Counted from the first letter of the stretch, positions 22,796 through 34,500 are shown. The stretch is 64,000 nucleotides of DNA from Symsagittifera roscoffensis (GCF_963678635.1 NC_087065.1:1738001-1802000); one strand, 5' to 3'. A program made the numbers and translations. The notes: generated from the sequence alone by a model not told the origin.

Positions 22796-24060
22796 TCACT
22801 GGAAGATTTTGGGGTCCTTGTTTTCGTCTACGGTGATGGATCTATGTTCTTCTGGTATTGTTTGCAGAATTCTATGATCCGTAGTGAGCCACTTTGTCAG
22901 GTTGAGGCTTCCTTGTTGTAGTACGTGTCGAAGGTCTTCTATGATTTTCACTGCGGTGTCAATGTAGTCGGTGGCTTCGAAGTCGTCCATGTAGAAGTTC
23001 TCGTAGACAAGTTTTTTGATGGCTTTCAGCATTGTCGTCTGCGCAAGTTCTTAATGCGTAAATTACACAAGTAGGAGAACATTTGGCTCCAAAGAAGAAT
23101 CGAGTGTACTCAAAATATTCGGGTTCTTCCGCTCCCCAGAGGAAACGAAAAAATTTTCTGTCTTCGGGGTTAACAGAAACCTGAATGTACATCCCTTCAA
23201 TGTCGGCAGTGATGGGTTGCTTTCGTTCGCAAATTCGGGTAATTACTTCTAGTAGATTGCAGAGCAAGTCAGGTCCAGTGAGAAGGATATCATTTAGACA
23301 AACTCCTTTAAATTTGGATTTGGCATTGGAAACGCGCCGAAGTTTTCCTGGCTTGTTTGGTTTGATTACGCCATGTTCAGGTAAAATCCATCCTGTCGAA
23401 GGTATTTCGTCTGGCTCTAATTTCCGTATGTAGTGCTTGCTGAGATCCTGGCCAATTGTATTCTGGTAGAGAGCAAGCTTTTCTGAATTCTTATTAAGTT
23501 GTATTTTCATCCGGTTGTAGTGGGCAATTGTTGTTGGGAAAATTTGAATTTGGTTTCCACAGAAGTCCAAGTTGATAGCGGTTGTCGTATAATGATATGA
23601 TTTTCCGAAGTGTTTGCATAGCGTGTCTTTCGTCCGATGACATCGTTATTTCAGTTGATGTGGCATAGGTTTCCTTCCATTCGCCAGAATGAAGCGAGAA
23701 GATCCGAGATTTGTGTGTCGTCAGGGGATATCTGCATTGGGGTGGCTGTTGCTTGGTGGCTTGAAGTATCCAATGTCGTTGTTCGGTCCTGCTATTGTCC
23801 ATACTAGGGCTGTAAGGACTGCTCGAGGAACATTTTGATTTCCTTTGATGATGGTCTTCGGGCTGATGATGTCAATATTTTCCGTTCTAATCACAAGGGC
23901 TACGTCGTTGTGTTGAAGTCTGGAAAACATATATCCTTAAGGTGGTTGTTTTGGCTGCAGATGTCGGTCAACTTTTCTGGCTCCGCTGCATTCAAGTTGA
24001 TGTTTTCTTTGATTAAAACATTAGTTAGTTCAAACGCTAAAGTGTTATATCCAAATGAAT
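22796..24060 (-). pseudogene. BEL protease end and reverse transcriptase
   Basis: From right to left: AVLTALVWTIAGP (end of the protease region), then the RT entry YIRKLEPDEIPSTGWILPEH and KPGKLRRVSNAKSKF, then LNDILLTGPDLLCNL, ITADIEGMYIQVSV, FRFLWG, FFGAKCSPT and, in a second frame, NFYMDDFEAT. YMDD is the polymerase catalytic motif. One frameshift falls at about 23,040 between FFGAKCSPT and YMDD. These motifs are characteristic of Pao/BEL RT. Confidence 0.85.
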
Positions 24061-24080
24061 AAAATGTAAAATCCACTGAT

Positions 24081-24711
24081 TTAGCCTCTATCGTTTGCGA
24101 GTTGTAGAAACCTCCAGTTGAAGATATGCTGCTGTCGGTTGCGATATGTAGCTGTTTGTTCTTCCTGTATCAAGAAAGGTATATTAAGGTATACATTAAG
24201 GTATATGTTGCGGTGTCGTAATGTTACTGGTAAAAGTAGCAGCAGTGAGCTGTTGACTTTTGATATCTTCTTTTGGCTGGCAAGATGGTTGACTTGATTC
24301 GGTCCCTGGTTTGGATTAAACTTTGGTGTTCTTTGTGTTCGTTGTTCGTCGTGTAGAGCTGTGTGATGACGCTGATTGCATTTGCTGCATGTGTGCTTTG
24401 ATGCAGTATGCTGGGTGTTGACTTGGTCCGTCGAAGGGACATATGGGTCGGGCATTTGTACTCCAATTTTGAGAAGTCTTCTGTGAAGGCTGGTTGGTTG
24501 ATGGTCGAGATCTGTTGGCGTGTCGAAGTCTTATCGCCATTTGTTGTCGATCGCTCGAGTCCAGGGTCATTTGCTGCGGTTGTATAGGTGGTAAGTGATC
24601 GCATGCTAATGCAAACTGTCTTATCCAGTCTTTGAAGGCGATGAGATTAGTCTGGTCGATGTACTGGGCGCTGATGTACTGTGTCCGCTGAAGCTGCTGA
24701 TGGTGTTGCAA
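24081..24711 (-). pseudogene. BEL gag knuckle and aspartic protease fragments
   Basis: In one frame the knuckle CSKCNQRHHTALH is seen (about 24,350-24,390), typical of BEL gag. In a shifted frame at about 24,110-24,175 the protease active site reads FLDTGRTNSYIS, matching the DTG of retroviral-type aspartic proteases. The protease would cleave the polyprotein. At least two frameshifts separate the parts. Confidence 0.65.
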
Positions 24712-24809
24712 TTTTCTGACGGCAAATTGTACGTATATTGTAGAGTTCCCCTAGAGTCTTTTCTTACTTGACTCCTCTGTTTACAGCTTTCGAAAAAGTC
24801 TTGTTCATA

Positions 24810-25025
24810 TCATTTGCGATTTTCAGATTGTACATTTTTCTCACTTAGGCCGGTTTTTTTTACATTGTCTCGCCGATTGTACGATTCCAAACATTCAGCT
24901 TCCGATAGATTTTGTAGCTTTGAAATTTTCGCTTGATCTGCAACTTTTTTTTCCACCTCAAATTGGAATTTACTTCTGAAGTTCACCATTGCTTCATCGA
25001 CTAAACGCTTCATTGACTCGTTCAT
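24810..25025 (-). pseudogene. BEL gag, N-terminal fragment
   Basis: This 71-residue fragment begins MNESMKRLVDEAMVNF and is rich in charged residues with coiled-coil character, including KVADQAKISKLQNLSEAE. It sits at the 5' end of the BEL element, just upstream of sequence that leads to the knuckle region. Gag would form the particle shell. The central gag domain cannot be read continuously. Confidence 0.45.
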
Positions 25026-25040
25026 TTCTGAACGGATCGT

Positions 25041-25621
25041 TTGAATAACCTAAGTTTTAAGTATTTCCATTTTTTTGAGATGGTAGCTTCGATTGACTGG
25101 ATGATAGTTGATTCAGATTCTTTATTAGGTGGACTCAGCATTATGAAGGGATTTTTTGATATCGGGCCTGTCTTTCTTTTTTCTGCCAGTGCCAAAAGGG
25201 GCTTGGTCCTGAAATCTCAATTTGGGCATTTCTTTCAATGGGGACTGTTTCTGTCCGAATCCATTTTCAGTTATCTGAAACTATTCAATATGTTAACCAC
25301 AACAATTGTTATCGTCATAGTTAACTGTTGAAGCTTCATCTCGACTGAATTGGCATTTTGTGTATGTTTGTTCTTCGGATCTTGTAACAAATATGTTATC
25401 GTCATAGTCAACTGTTGAAGCTTGATCTTGACTGCATTGCAGCTGTTGTTCCAGATCTCTACCCTTGCGAGAGCAAGTCTTGTAATCGACTATTAGACTT
25501 TTCTGATTTAACCAACTGTTCTTACGAATCTACAAGAAGTTGGATTTCTTGGATTATTTAACCGTAACAACTGTCAGTTTCCTTTCGTTTGTGACGAAAT
25601 GTAAAGTGGTTGCTTTTACCT
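25041..25621. other. Spacer between BEL and copia elements, short direct repeat
   Basis: A direct repeat of about 40 bp ('gttatcgtcatag' through 'gttgaagctt') occurs at 25,309 and 25,397. This could be BEL leader or LTR sequence. The last 35 bases resemble the left half of a tRNA-like SINE cut by the copia insertion. Confidence 0.4.
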
Positions 25622-25864
25622 TGTTGTTGATTTTTCCTAACTGAACTGGAATTGATCTTTCTTATTCAGTTCAAACTGAAAGATCACTTCCCGATTTTTG
25701 TTAAAATTAGCTGGTGAAACATGACCTTTAGTCATTGGTTCGAGCAACTTTGTGCGGGTGATTTACCATATATATTTGATCTGATTTGCTACTGGAATTA
25801 TCACTCAATTCTCATTAATTCACTCCTTATTAATCAACCGTTTGTCGCTGCAATAACCTTGATA
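25622..25864 (+). repeat. Copia 5' LTR
   Basis: 243 bp, starting TGTTGTTGATTTTTCC and ending AACCTTGATA. It matches 30,492-30,734 over its full length with about five differences. The boundary is set by the TACCT duplication upstream and the primer site downstream. Confidence 0.9.
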
Positions 25865-25879
25865 GGTTATGGGCCTAGA
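25865..25879 (+). promoter_or_regulatory. Copia-type primer binding site
   Basis: GGTTATGGGCCTAG follows the LTR with no gap. It nearly equals the Drosophila copia primer site, which pairs with an internal fragment of initiator tRNA-Met rather than with the tRNA 3' end. Confidence 0.8.
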
Positions 25880-26079
25880 TGCCCAATCACGAGTGAGAAG
25901 TCAGGAGTCAAGATTGACTGTTTGTTCAAACGAATAGGGAAAAAAAGCTGAGATTTGCAGTGGAGTTGTGACAGTGAAAATCACAACTTGAAATATACAA
26001 CTGATCAGTTAGACAACTGCGAGAGAAGCAGGCCAAAACTACTTGGAGATAGACGATTGATCAGACAGAGAAGTGCAAA

Positions 26080-26195
26080 GATAGAAGAAGGGCAACACAA
26101 CTAGTAGAGACAGGCAACTTTGAAGACAGAAGCAGGGCAGCACAACTTCTAGAGATGGACAACTCTGACGATAGAAGCAGGGAAACACAACAGAG
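26080..26195 (+). repeat. Short tandem repeat in copia leader
   Basis: A unit of about 50-57 bp containing 'gatagaagcagggcaacacaac' variants is repeated about three times in the untranslated leader between primer site and gag. Confidence 0.55.
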
Positions 26196-26761
26196 AAGAA
26201 GAGAAGACGGTCAAAAGCTACACGAAGGGGCACTGAGTGAGCACAGAAGTGGAAGAAGCACTACACTATTGATAGTGAAACAAACTGATAAATTACATGT
26301 TTTATTTGTAAAAGTTGCTGATTTATACTCAATTTTTGCGGAAGGATAAATTCGTTCGTACGCGGTTGCTCGAATCCGACACAAAATCAATCCAAAGAAT
26401 CCATTGCAATTAAAAGAAAAAAAAACTGATACCCCAGAATAAAAAGACGAATTTCTATTTTGCTAATATATATATTACCTAGTATGAAATCTGAGGAGGC
26501 ACCTTAGCTTTGCTAAGTCGCTGATGTGTTATTCAGTACGCACCCCGTTAGGTTCCAAATCAGATTTAGGTAATCAAATATACTTGCATAGTTATATAAG
26601 GGGGCGATATTGATGCATATTATAAGTATGACTTTGATGTAAGTGAAAACGGGGTCATTGAACTTTACCTAGGGCAATACTTAATTTTTTGAGTTTTGGA
26701 TTGGAGCTTATTTTTTTGTGTGAGAATTAAGTCGAAAATAAGAACTTGGATTAGGAAAGAA

Positions 26762-27926
26762 ATGTCGAAAACTGATAGGATAGTTTTTTCGGGAAAAGAA
26801 GAAGATTTTTCCTACTTTGAAGAGCAATTCGAGGCACGAATTTTTCACTTGAAGTTAAACAAGATTTTAGATGAGACAGTTGATTATAGAAATTTTATGC
26901 CAAGTTAAAGACTGAATGCAAGCAGTGATCAAAAACAAGCTGCGATAGATAAAGGAAAAGAGATCTTTGAAGAAAAACAGTTGCATATTTGGTACGAACT
27001 TGTGCAGGCTCTAGATAAGAAATCAGTTTTGTTTTTAAGACCTTATAAAGGCAATGGTAGCAAAGCTTGGGAGGCTGCAAAAACTAATCTCCGAACTTAA
27101 AACTTTGAAAAAGAATAGCAATGAAACAGTGATAGATTGTTTGACTAGAGCAGAGGAGATTCAGTATAACTTAGAACAAGTGAACGAAGGAGTGAGTGAA
27201 AAAATGTTAATTTTAGTTATTTTGAAAGGACTTCCAAAACAATTTGAAACTTTTTCTACTATAGCTAAGTTTAGTAGAGATGAGAAAAGTTTAGGTGAGT
27301 TGAAAAGAGATTTAGTGAATTTTGATAGCGAGAGACAAATAATCGAAAAAGAGCATGCTTTTAATAGCGAGAACAGAGTTTGTTTCAAGTGTCATAAAAG
27401 AGGACATTTGTCGAAACAGTGCAGAGAAAACTTAAGCAGCAGACGAGATAGTGAAGATAGAGCTCGAAAAATTCAGTGCTATGAGTGCAAGGAGTTTGGA
27501 CATATTGCAAAATATTGCCAAGCAAAGAAGAAGTTCATTAGTAAGACTAAACGAGAACAGCAGAAATTAGTAGCTGAAACAGAGGCTCATTTTAGTTTTC
27601 TGAGTGGAGTGTCTCCGGGCGTGGACTTAGTTGTAGACTCTGGAGCTACCAGTAATATGATTAAGGATCGAGACATGTTTGTTAGTTTAGATGAGAACTT
27701 CAAAGGATCGGTTAGCAATGCAAATTTCTCTGAATCAAAAAATTTAGGGAAAGGTGAAGTTAGATTCAGAGTGAAAGATGAGAAAGGCGAGTTTAAGATG
27801 ATTGAGCATAAGGATACTTTGTACGTTCCTGAAAATTCAAGAAATTTGCTGAGTGTATCAAAAATGAAGAAAGCAGGAGCAGAAGTTGTTTTTGGTGCGA
27901 GCTCGTTTGTTCGCCAGGGAAATTGA
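26762..27926 (+). pseudogene. Copia gag and protease
   Basis: The ATG at 26762 opens MSKTDRIVFSGKEEDFSYFE, a typical copia gag start. A stop at about 26,906 and a shift precede the main frame from about 27,054. Two zinc knuckles follow, CFKCHKRGHLSKQC and CYECKEFGHIAKYC, which bind element RNA. The protease active site is VVDSGATSNM at about 27,630. Gag forms the particle and the protease matures the polyprotein. The tandem pair of knuckles is intact, but the frame breaks at 26.9 kb and 27.9 kb prevent a full product. Confidence 0.85.
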
Positions 27927-28010
27927 TCAGTTTACCCATTAAGAGAGGAAAGTGGTCTCTTTTTATGGGACACTTTTGTAGGAAAAGACTGTTGTTATGT
28001 AGTAAGCACA

Positions 28011-28749
28011 TTGAAACAGTGGCATTGCAGGATGGGTCATATTAACTACAAAGATTTAAATCATTTGGAGCAACATGTTGAAGGCATGAAGATTAGTGAT
28101 TTTAAAATTGAGAATTGTGAAACTTGTGAGTTGAATAAAGCAAAAAAGAAGCCAGTCCCGAAAGATTTTTATACCAGGGCAACCAGGACACTTGATTTTG
28201 AATCACACAGATATTTTAGGTCCTATCGACCCGCTAGCAGAGGATGGACATAGATATGCTATAGGTTTTGTGGACAGTTTTTCTAGATATCTGAAAATTT
28301 ATTTCATGAAGACGACAGATGAGGCAACAGAAATATTGGAAAGGTTCATTGCAGACATAGGAGTCCCTCAGACTTTAGTTTCAGACGGCGCAGGAGAGGA
28401 CATTGGTCAAGATTTTAGGCGAGTTTGTAGGAAACAAAAAATTAGACTGGAAACATCGGCTCCTTATACCCCTCAAGAGAACAAAAAGATAGAAAGGTTG
28501 TGGGGAACAATTACTCCAATGGCTCGCTGCATGATTTTTGATGCGAATTTATCGAAAACTTATTGGCCTTATGCTCTTAATATGGCTGCTAATCTCAAAA
28601 ATATGTGCTTTCATTCTGCTATAGGCAAAAAACCCTACGACTCAATGTATGGAGAAAAACCCAAACTTAATTTTGTGAAAACTTTTGGGTGTGTAGCGTA
28701 TAGTTTTGTGGAAAAACAGTTTCGCAAAAAAACTAGACAAAAACTCTAG
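28011..28749 (+). pseudogene. Copia integrase
   Basis: The zinc domain reads WHCRMGHINYKDL and, further on, CETCELNKAK. A frameshift at about 28,200 moves into the catalytic core: ILGPIDP (first Asp shifted), LVSDGAGEDIG and TPQENKKIERLWGT. The DDE triad inserts the cDNA into the genome. The core carries an unusual SDGAGED where elements commonly have SDNGGEF, suggesting decay near the second catalytic Asp. Confidence 0.85.
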
Positions 28750-30514
28750 CAGGGGAATTTTTCTGGGGACATCGGAAATTAGTAAAGCTTATCTGATAGG
28801 AATTGAGAGTGAAGGAAAACTCAAAGTGCAAAAGTCTAGAAACGTTAGTTTTGACGAATCTAAGTTCTACTTTGAGAAAAAGATAGAACGTGACGAAGGA
28901 GAAAGAGTAGGTGATGTAGTATTTTTTGGAGAAATTCTCGAAAATATTTCGAAAAGTGCTAAGGAAGCTTTAGCAGACCCTGACTGGCAAGAAGCAATGA
29001 AAAAAAAGTTTCATTCATTAGAGAAAAACAAAGTTTGGGAATTAGTTAGAAATAGAGGAGAGAAGCCTATAGGCAGCAGATGGCATTTTGCTTTGAAGTA
29101 CGGACCTAATGGTGAAATTTCCAGGTTTAAGGCTAGGTTTGTTGCTAAAGGTTTTAGCCAAGTTGAGGGAAGGGATTTTCACGAAACGTATTCGCCTACA
29201 GCCAAGATGTCGACCATAAGAATAGTCCTCAGCTTAGCAGTTCAAAATAGGTATCAGTTGAGACAGTTAGACATTAAAACTGCATACTTGAATGCCAAAC
29301 TAGATGAAGAAATTCTTATGAAGCAACCTGAAGGGTTCGAGAAGTTTGATGAAGAAGGAAAACCTTTAGTTTGTCTTCTGAAGAAAAGTCTTTATGGACT
29401 GAAGCATAGGACTCTAAAAAGCTATCTTGAGGAATTAGGTTTTGAAAATTCAGTTTTTGATGAGTGCTTGTTTGTTGAGAGGATTGAGGGAGAGATAGAA
29501 GGTTTAATTTGCTTGTGGGTCGATGATATAGTGGTTTGTGGAGCAGACAAAAATTTCTGTAGCTGGTTTGAAAGCAATATCTCTGAAAAATTTGAGATAA
29601 GTGATCTTAAATGGTTCTTAGGAATGAAAATTGATTACTGAGGAAACGAAATTAGGATAAGCCAGGAGAAATATGTTGAAAAATTGATATCAAGATTTAG
29701 GATGAACGAAGCAAAGCCGATAACGACCCCTATTGGTGAAAACGAAAAATTAACAAAAGAAGGTTGTCCTTTAGAAGGTAGCATAGAACAAGAAAATATG
29801 AAAAAATGTGACTATCGAGGACTTGTTGGTTGTCTAAATTACCTAGCTTTATCAAGTAGACCCGACATTTGCTTTGCAGCAAATCTTCTAAGTTCTTTTG
29901 TGGAAAACCCAGGTGAAAAGCATTGGAAAGCCGGAAAAAATTGTCTTAGTTATCTGCTAGGAACAAAAAGTTTACCTTTAATATACAGGAGGGATAAGGC
30001 CTTGAATCTTGTTAGCTATTCGGATGCGGACTGGGCTGGAAATATAGACAATAGGAGAAGTACCTCAGGATATTGTTTTAAACTCAGTGACAACTCAGGT
30101 GTAATCAGTTGGTCTAGCAGACTTCAGCGTTGTGTATCAACTTCAACAGCCGAAGCAGAACACAATGCTGTGGTCGAAACAGTAAAGGAAGTAATTCATT
30201 TACAGGGCATACTTAGCGACTTAGGCATAATTTTTAATAGGCTTTTAGAAGTTTTCGTTGATAACCAAGCTTGTATTGCCCTTAGTTAACACTCAATGAA
30301 CCACGGCAAGACAAAGCATTTTGCCATAAAACTACACTTCCTTCGAGAGTTAGTTGAACAGAAGAAGATGACATTAACCTTTTTATCAACAGCAAACATG
30401 CCTGCAGACGCATTGACGAAAAACTTGGGAAAGTGCAAAACTGCATTTTTCCGAGACATTCTACTAGGAACACCTAATTTGAAAGGCGGGGTATTGGTGA
30501 TTTTTCCTAAGTGA
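28706..30514 (+). pseudogene. Copia reverse transcriptase and RNase H
   Basis: RT landmarks in order are GSRWHFALKYGPNGEISRFK, VAKGFSQVEG, QLDIKTAYLNAKLDEEI, KKSLYGLK and LWVDDIVVCG (VDD catalytic). Between SLYGLK and SYLEELGF the usual block of about ten residues after LKQ is missing, a small deletion in the palm. A TGA at about 29,639 and a shift at 29,68x precede the second half, with SYSDADWAGNIDNRRST and STSTAEAEH of RNase H. A stop at about 30,287 interrupts its C-terminus. Confidence 0.88.
30481..30491 (+). promoter_or_regulatory. Copia polypurine tract
   Basis: GAAAGGCGGGG sits directly upstream of the 3' LTR, where plus-strand DNA synthesis would be primed. Confidence 0.7.
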
Positions 30515-30734
30515 ACTGGAATTGATCTTTCTTATTCAGTTCAAACTGAAAGATCACTTCCCGATTTTTGTTAAAATTAGCTGGTGAAACATGACCTTTA
30601 GTCATTGGTTCGAGCAACTTTGTGCGGGTGATTTACCATATATATTTGATCTGATTTGCTATTGGAATTATCACTCAAATCTCATTAATTCACTCCTTAT
30701 TAATCAACCGTTTGTCGCTGCAATAACCTTGATA
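30492..30734 (+). repeat. Copia 3' LTR
   Basis: 243 bp, starting TATTGGTGATTTTTCC and ending AACCTTGATA, followed by the duplicated target TACCT. Confidence 0.9.
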
Positions 30735-30775
30735 TACCTAATGGTATAGGGTTTGAGTCCCAGTTGGTTAGTATT
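30735..30775 (+). repeat. Right half of a tRNA-like SINE interrupted by the copia element
   Basis: Just after the TACCT duplication comes AATGGTATAGGGTTTGAGTCCC with a B-box-like GGTTTGAGTCC. On the other side of the element the flank reads AAAGTGGTTGCTTTTACC, which resembles an A-box region. Without the insertion the two halves give A- and B-box-like blocks at tRNA-like spacing. Confidence 0.4.
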
Positions 30776-31040
30776 TTTTCGGGAAAAAAGATTTGTCGGA
30801 ATTTCGTTCGTCTGCTTATTTGTGAGTTGAATTTTTAAAGCATGGAATAATTTTCTCAATGTTAACTTTGCTTGACAGTCGTCCTGGTACTTTATCAATT
30901 GACTAACTCGAATTTTGATCAAGTTTTTCATAATTTTTTTTCGGCTCAATGGTTTCAGCTTGGTTTTAAGTTTATCGGCTTTGTAACTTGTTTTGTGTCG
31001 TTTGAAGGAAAAGAAGATCGTTATGTTTTTTAATGATTCA

Positions 31041-31239
31041 GGACGATCGTGGTTTCAGTGATGGTAATTTTAGTAAATTTAGTTCCAAGGAGTCCGGATC
31101 GGCGGACAAATCCAAATCTACCGATAATTCAAATTCTCGAGGCACCCCTCGTTCCCGATCAAAAAGCATAGCCAATATCCAAAGCGAGACTTCATTCAAG
31201 ACAAGAATTAATAGCACCCGAAAACCAAAGTGCTGCTGT
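31041..31239 (+). CDS. Possible N-terminal coding exon of the CDC50 gene
   Basis: An acceptor-like TGATTCAG ends at 31040. The frame that follows is open to TGA at 31,288. It is rich in Ser, Lys and Asn and includes SRSKSIANIQSE and RKPKCCC. A weak donor GTTAAG at 31240 would join in phase 0 to AAG at 31416, just before the MAGWRP block. CDC50 proteins usually have a variable, basic cytoplasmic N-terminus before the first membrane helix, which fits. The decayed duplicate at 18 kb preserves part of this exon. Confidence 0.35.
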
Positions 31240-31418
31240 GTTAAGGCGAAACACAGATTTAAGGGATCAATCAAAATTGAGACTCCTTGAATAAATTAGA
31301 TCCTTTCTACATTTTTTGCAATCTTTTGTTACATCGGTAATCAGAGAATAGAAAATTTTTTTTTTTTTGTACTGAATAGGCCAAAATTTGATTGATCTGT
31401 CGGTTAAAGAGTCAGAAG

Positions 31419-31557
31419 ATGGCTGGCTGGAGACCGATATATCAGAAAAGATGGATCCAGCCATTGTTTTTGGCGGTGGGCCTTTCGTACATTTGTGTGG
31501 CAGTTGTGCTTCTCATTTTTGCTGGAAGTGTGCAAGAGCTTAGCTTTGATTACACAG
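31419..31557 (+). CDS. CDC50: CDC50 exon 1 (recognised part)
   Basis: Encodes MAGWRPIYQKRW, the first transmembrane segment and FDYT. Donor ACAG/GTAGCA, phase 1. The ATG at 31419 is kept in the decayed duplicate at 18.3 kb. Confidence 0.85.
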
Positions 31558-34500
31558 GTAGCATATATTCGTCAAAAGTAAGACAATCTGATTTTTTGTT
31601 ATTTTAATTGCATACTCTCCTTATTTTGCGTCGTTTCAGCTCGTAAGTTTCCGACTTTAATCTTCAATAAATTTGACGCTATAAATTTTGTTCCTTCAAT
31701 GAAGGCAAGTTTATTCTGGGAAAAAGTTACACTATAGCACACAAAAAATTGGCTTAAATCACAAAGCAGTTGCAGATTTAATTTAGATTGCGTGAAGTTC
31801 GATTTGAGCAGCAATGGAAATGTGGACACTAATGGAACAGCTGGAAAGATGTGCAAAGATATTGTTCTCCAGCCAGGATTCAACTCCTCCGATCCAGGTG
31901 CGTGAAACTGAAGATACCCGATCATTTATTTCTAGGTCTGAAATCGGTTATGTTAAGTTGTTTATTTTTATTGGTATGTCTGTATCGCATTGCCATTCAC
32001 AATTTGTGACCTCCGTTTTCATGACTTCCGTAAAATTGGTCATAGTATACATAATGGTCGGATAGTGAAGAAGAAGAAAAGAAGAAGAATTAATTTCTTG
32101 CTGTTATGTATGTTTTAAGCAGATGAATTATTTGTAAATACATAGTAACAAAGGACGGCTAAAGCACCCATAAGGGTTGCCGAATGCTGCCCTGAATTTA
32201 AATGAAATCAATTAAGATACACCAGATAATAAAATTTAAGTACAAAACGATCAAGGCTAAATGCAATAAAAAAACATACCTTAAAATCAATTTGTGAATG
32301 CTTTTTGTGCTCAAAACTTTATGAACTCGCTAGTCGTAGGCACCTCTAACCGGTTTCATTACGCAACCTTGCCATTGTTCACTTAGGGCTTCCTGCTTCT
32401 CTTAACTTCCATAGAGCTCCTGTAACATCAATACAATGAATAGGGGCTTACGAGTCAGTAGACATCCAACTGAGCCCATGAGGCAGTAACCAGTGAACAT
32501 ATCCAAGTTGAGGCTTTCATTGCCTAAACCAATTTTAAAGCCCACATCACAATTATATAAAACCTCGGCAGCAGAATTTTGCGTTTGAGCTGATATAATA
32601 AAGTTGTAGTTTTTAATTTAAATCACTAAAAGTTTATATTGTTCTGATTTTCATTGCCGAAGTGAGTTTTGTTCAAACGAATTTTAAAGCTTTGTTGCCG
32701 GTTACTAAGTGAACATTGTTGCACTTTGCCTTTCAGTTTAGTCATTTTTGTCAAATTTAAAATTTCCTTTCAAGTTTTGAACGAAGGCGCAAAACGATTT
32801 TTGAAATTTAATACTTATAGAGCTCGTGAACTGTTAAAGTATTTTCATCAAGGAATACATTTCGTATGCTTTTAAATTTCTTTGAAATTAAATCAACCGA
32901 ATATTTTTTCTTGTATTATCATATGGGGCAACAGATATGTAAAATAAGTGCAACTTTGCCCTAGAACACCGTATTGCGGTTATGGTTTGGAATTATAGCT
33001 ATAGCTTTTGAGTTAAACATTTTTAGGAACATGATGACGCATTTTGGAAACGATACCACATTGTTTTCTAAGCTTAGTTCGAACGAACCAAGATGAACAG
33101 TAAAATAACTTGGCCTCTTTAAAGAATTCGAAATATTTGCAAGATGAAGCACGTTGTAAGGATATGTTTTTGATTGGGAAGCGCTAGTGGAAGATACACT
33201 AACTTAATTATTTATCTATTTTTAGAGACAATTAAATAATTACTAACCAATTGCTGACAGCTTCTGAGTCTTAATTGAATTTTTCAACGGAGCAATTTAA
33301 TTTACTTAGGTTGGTGCTGTCTGCAAACAAAAAAAAACTTCACTAAAAGGTCAGATTTTTGGAAAGTCGTTGGTGTACACCAGAAACAAAATTGGGCCTA
33401 AAATAGAACCTCGAGGAACGCCAAACTTGTTGCTCTGGTTTCTGCAACTTTTTTTGATGCTCCAATTAGCTTATTAACTTGTTCAAACTAATCCAGTTAC
33501 GCCCTACATATCAAAATTTCGAGAAAAAAAAATGTTGTCGAAGGTTGTCGAAAGCTTTATTTCAGATCAAGAAAAACGGTTTCTTTTTTTTACAGTTTTG
33601 CTAAAATCCAAGTGAGTTTTTTTAGTTACTTTTGCAATTGCACCAACGGTGCTGTAATTTTTGAGGGAATGAAAATGTTGGAAATAATTCAGTTAGTTAA
33701 TTTTCAAGTGATTGTATACTATGTGTGATCGCATGCAAAAACTTGATCAATTCCACGCGTGATTGAAAAATTTTGCAAGGTTTAGTATGTTCCTGGTTAT
33801 CTTTTTCCCAATCTAGGTTTAAAAATTTTAAACTCATTTGCAATGGCCAATTCATCAGTTAATGATTCGCGGATAATTGAATTAATGGCAACAATTTGTT
33901 TCTTGGCGGTTGTTTTTTTTTCGTTAAATTCCTTTACAAGTGTTTAGTTGCCTTGAGTAACCAATACCTTTATTGATACTATCATAGTAAAAGTACTTAT
34001 ACGTTTCCTCAATTCAGTTGCGGTTTTACTTAGTTTGACTTTCAAGTTTACTTCTGAGGGAGAGTTGAAGATCGGCATTATCCAAAAAGTTTCATTATTA
34101 ACCTTAACTAAAACAGAAATTTTTCCTGTCAATTTCAAAGCATGTTCTTCAATGACAGTTACGTTATTCTTCTATTGCATCATGACTCCTCCTCCCAAGC
34201 CTTTTCTAGATTTGTAAATTATAGTATTATCTAAATACTTTTAACCGGTAGCTGTTGCAGTCATAACAGTCCTTCAACCGTTTTTCATTTCCGCGAATTA
34301 TTTCAGTTGGCGAATCAATGCTATGTATAAGTGCTTCCTACTCATCATAGTGTTTTCCCATTCCAACTCATCGTGGTGCTTTTGCATTGACCGTACATGG
34401 ATGTAAATGAAAGTTTTCAGCAATTTTTAGTTTAGAAGTTTTTAACGGTTTTGAATATCGCTGCTCTTATTTCGCAAAAAAAAGCTTTCATTGTCCTCTC

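Larger units (their letters stand above)
20450..25040 (-). mobile_element. Decayed BEL/Pao LTR retrotransposon
   Basis: On the minus strand, from right to left, lie gag, a CCHH-type gag knuckle, aspartic protease, reverse transcriptase, RNase H, integrase and the C-terminal domain ending in LTPNHFLLGR. This domain order and the hallmark motifs TRAVHLE and LTPNHFLLGR define BEL/Pao elements. Every domain is broken by frameshifts, so the copy is dead. LTRs were not identified. Confidence 0.9.
25622..30734 (+). mobile_element. Ty1/copia retrotransposon, structurally complete, coding damaged
   Basis: Two 243-bp LTRs flank a gag-pol region in the copia order: gag, protease, integrase, reverse transcriptase, RNase H. 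The 5-bp target duplication TACCT lies on both sides (25617-25621 and 30735-30739). A primer site follows the 5' LTR directly and a purine tract abuts the 3' LTR. The two LTRs differ at about five positions, so the insertion looks fairly young, yet gag-pol holds several frameshifts and stops. Confidence 0.93.
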
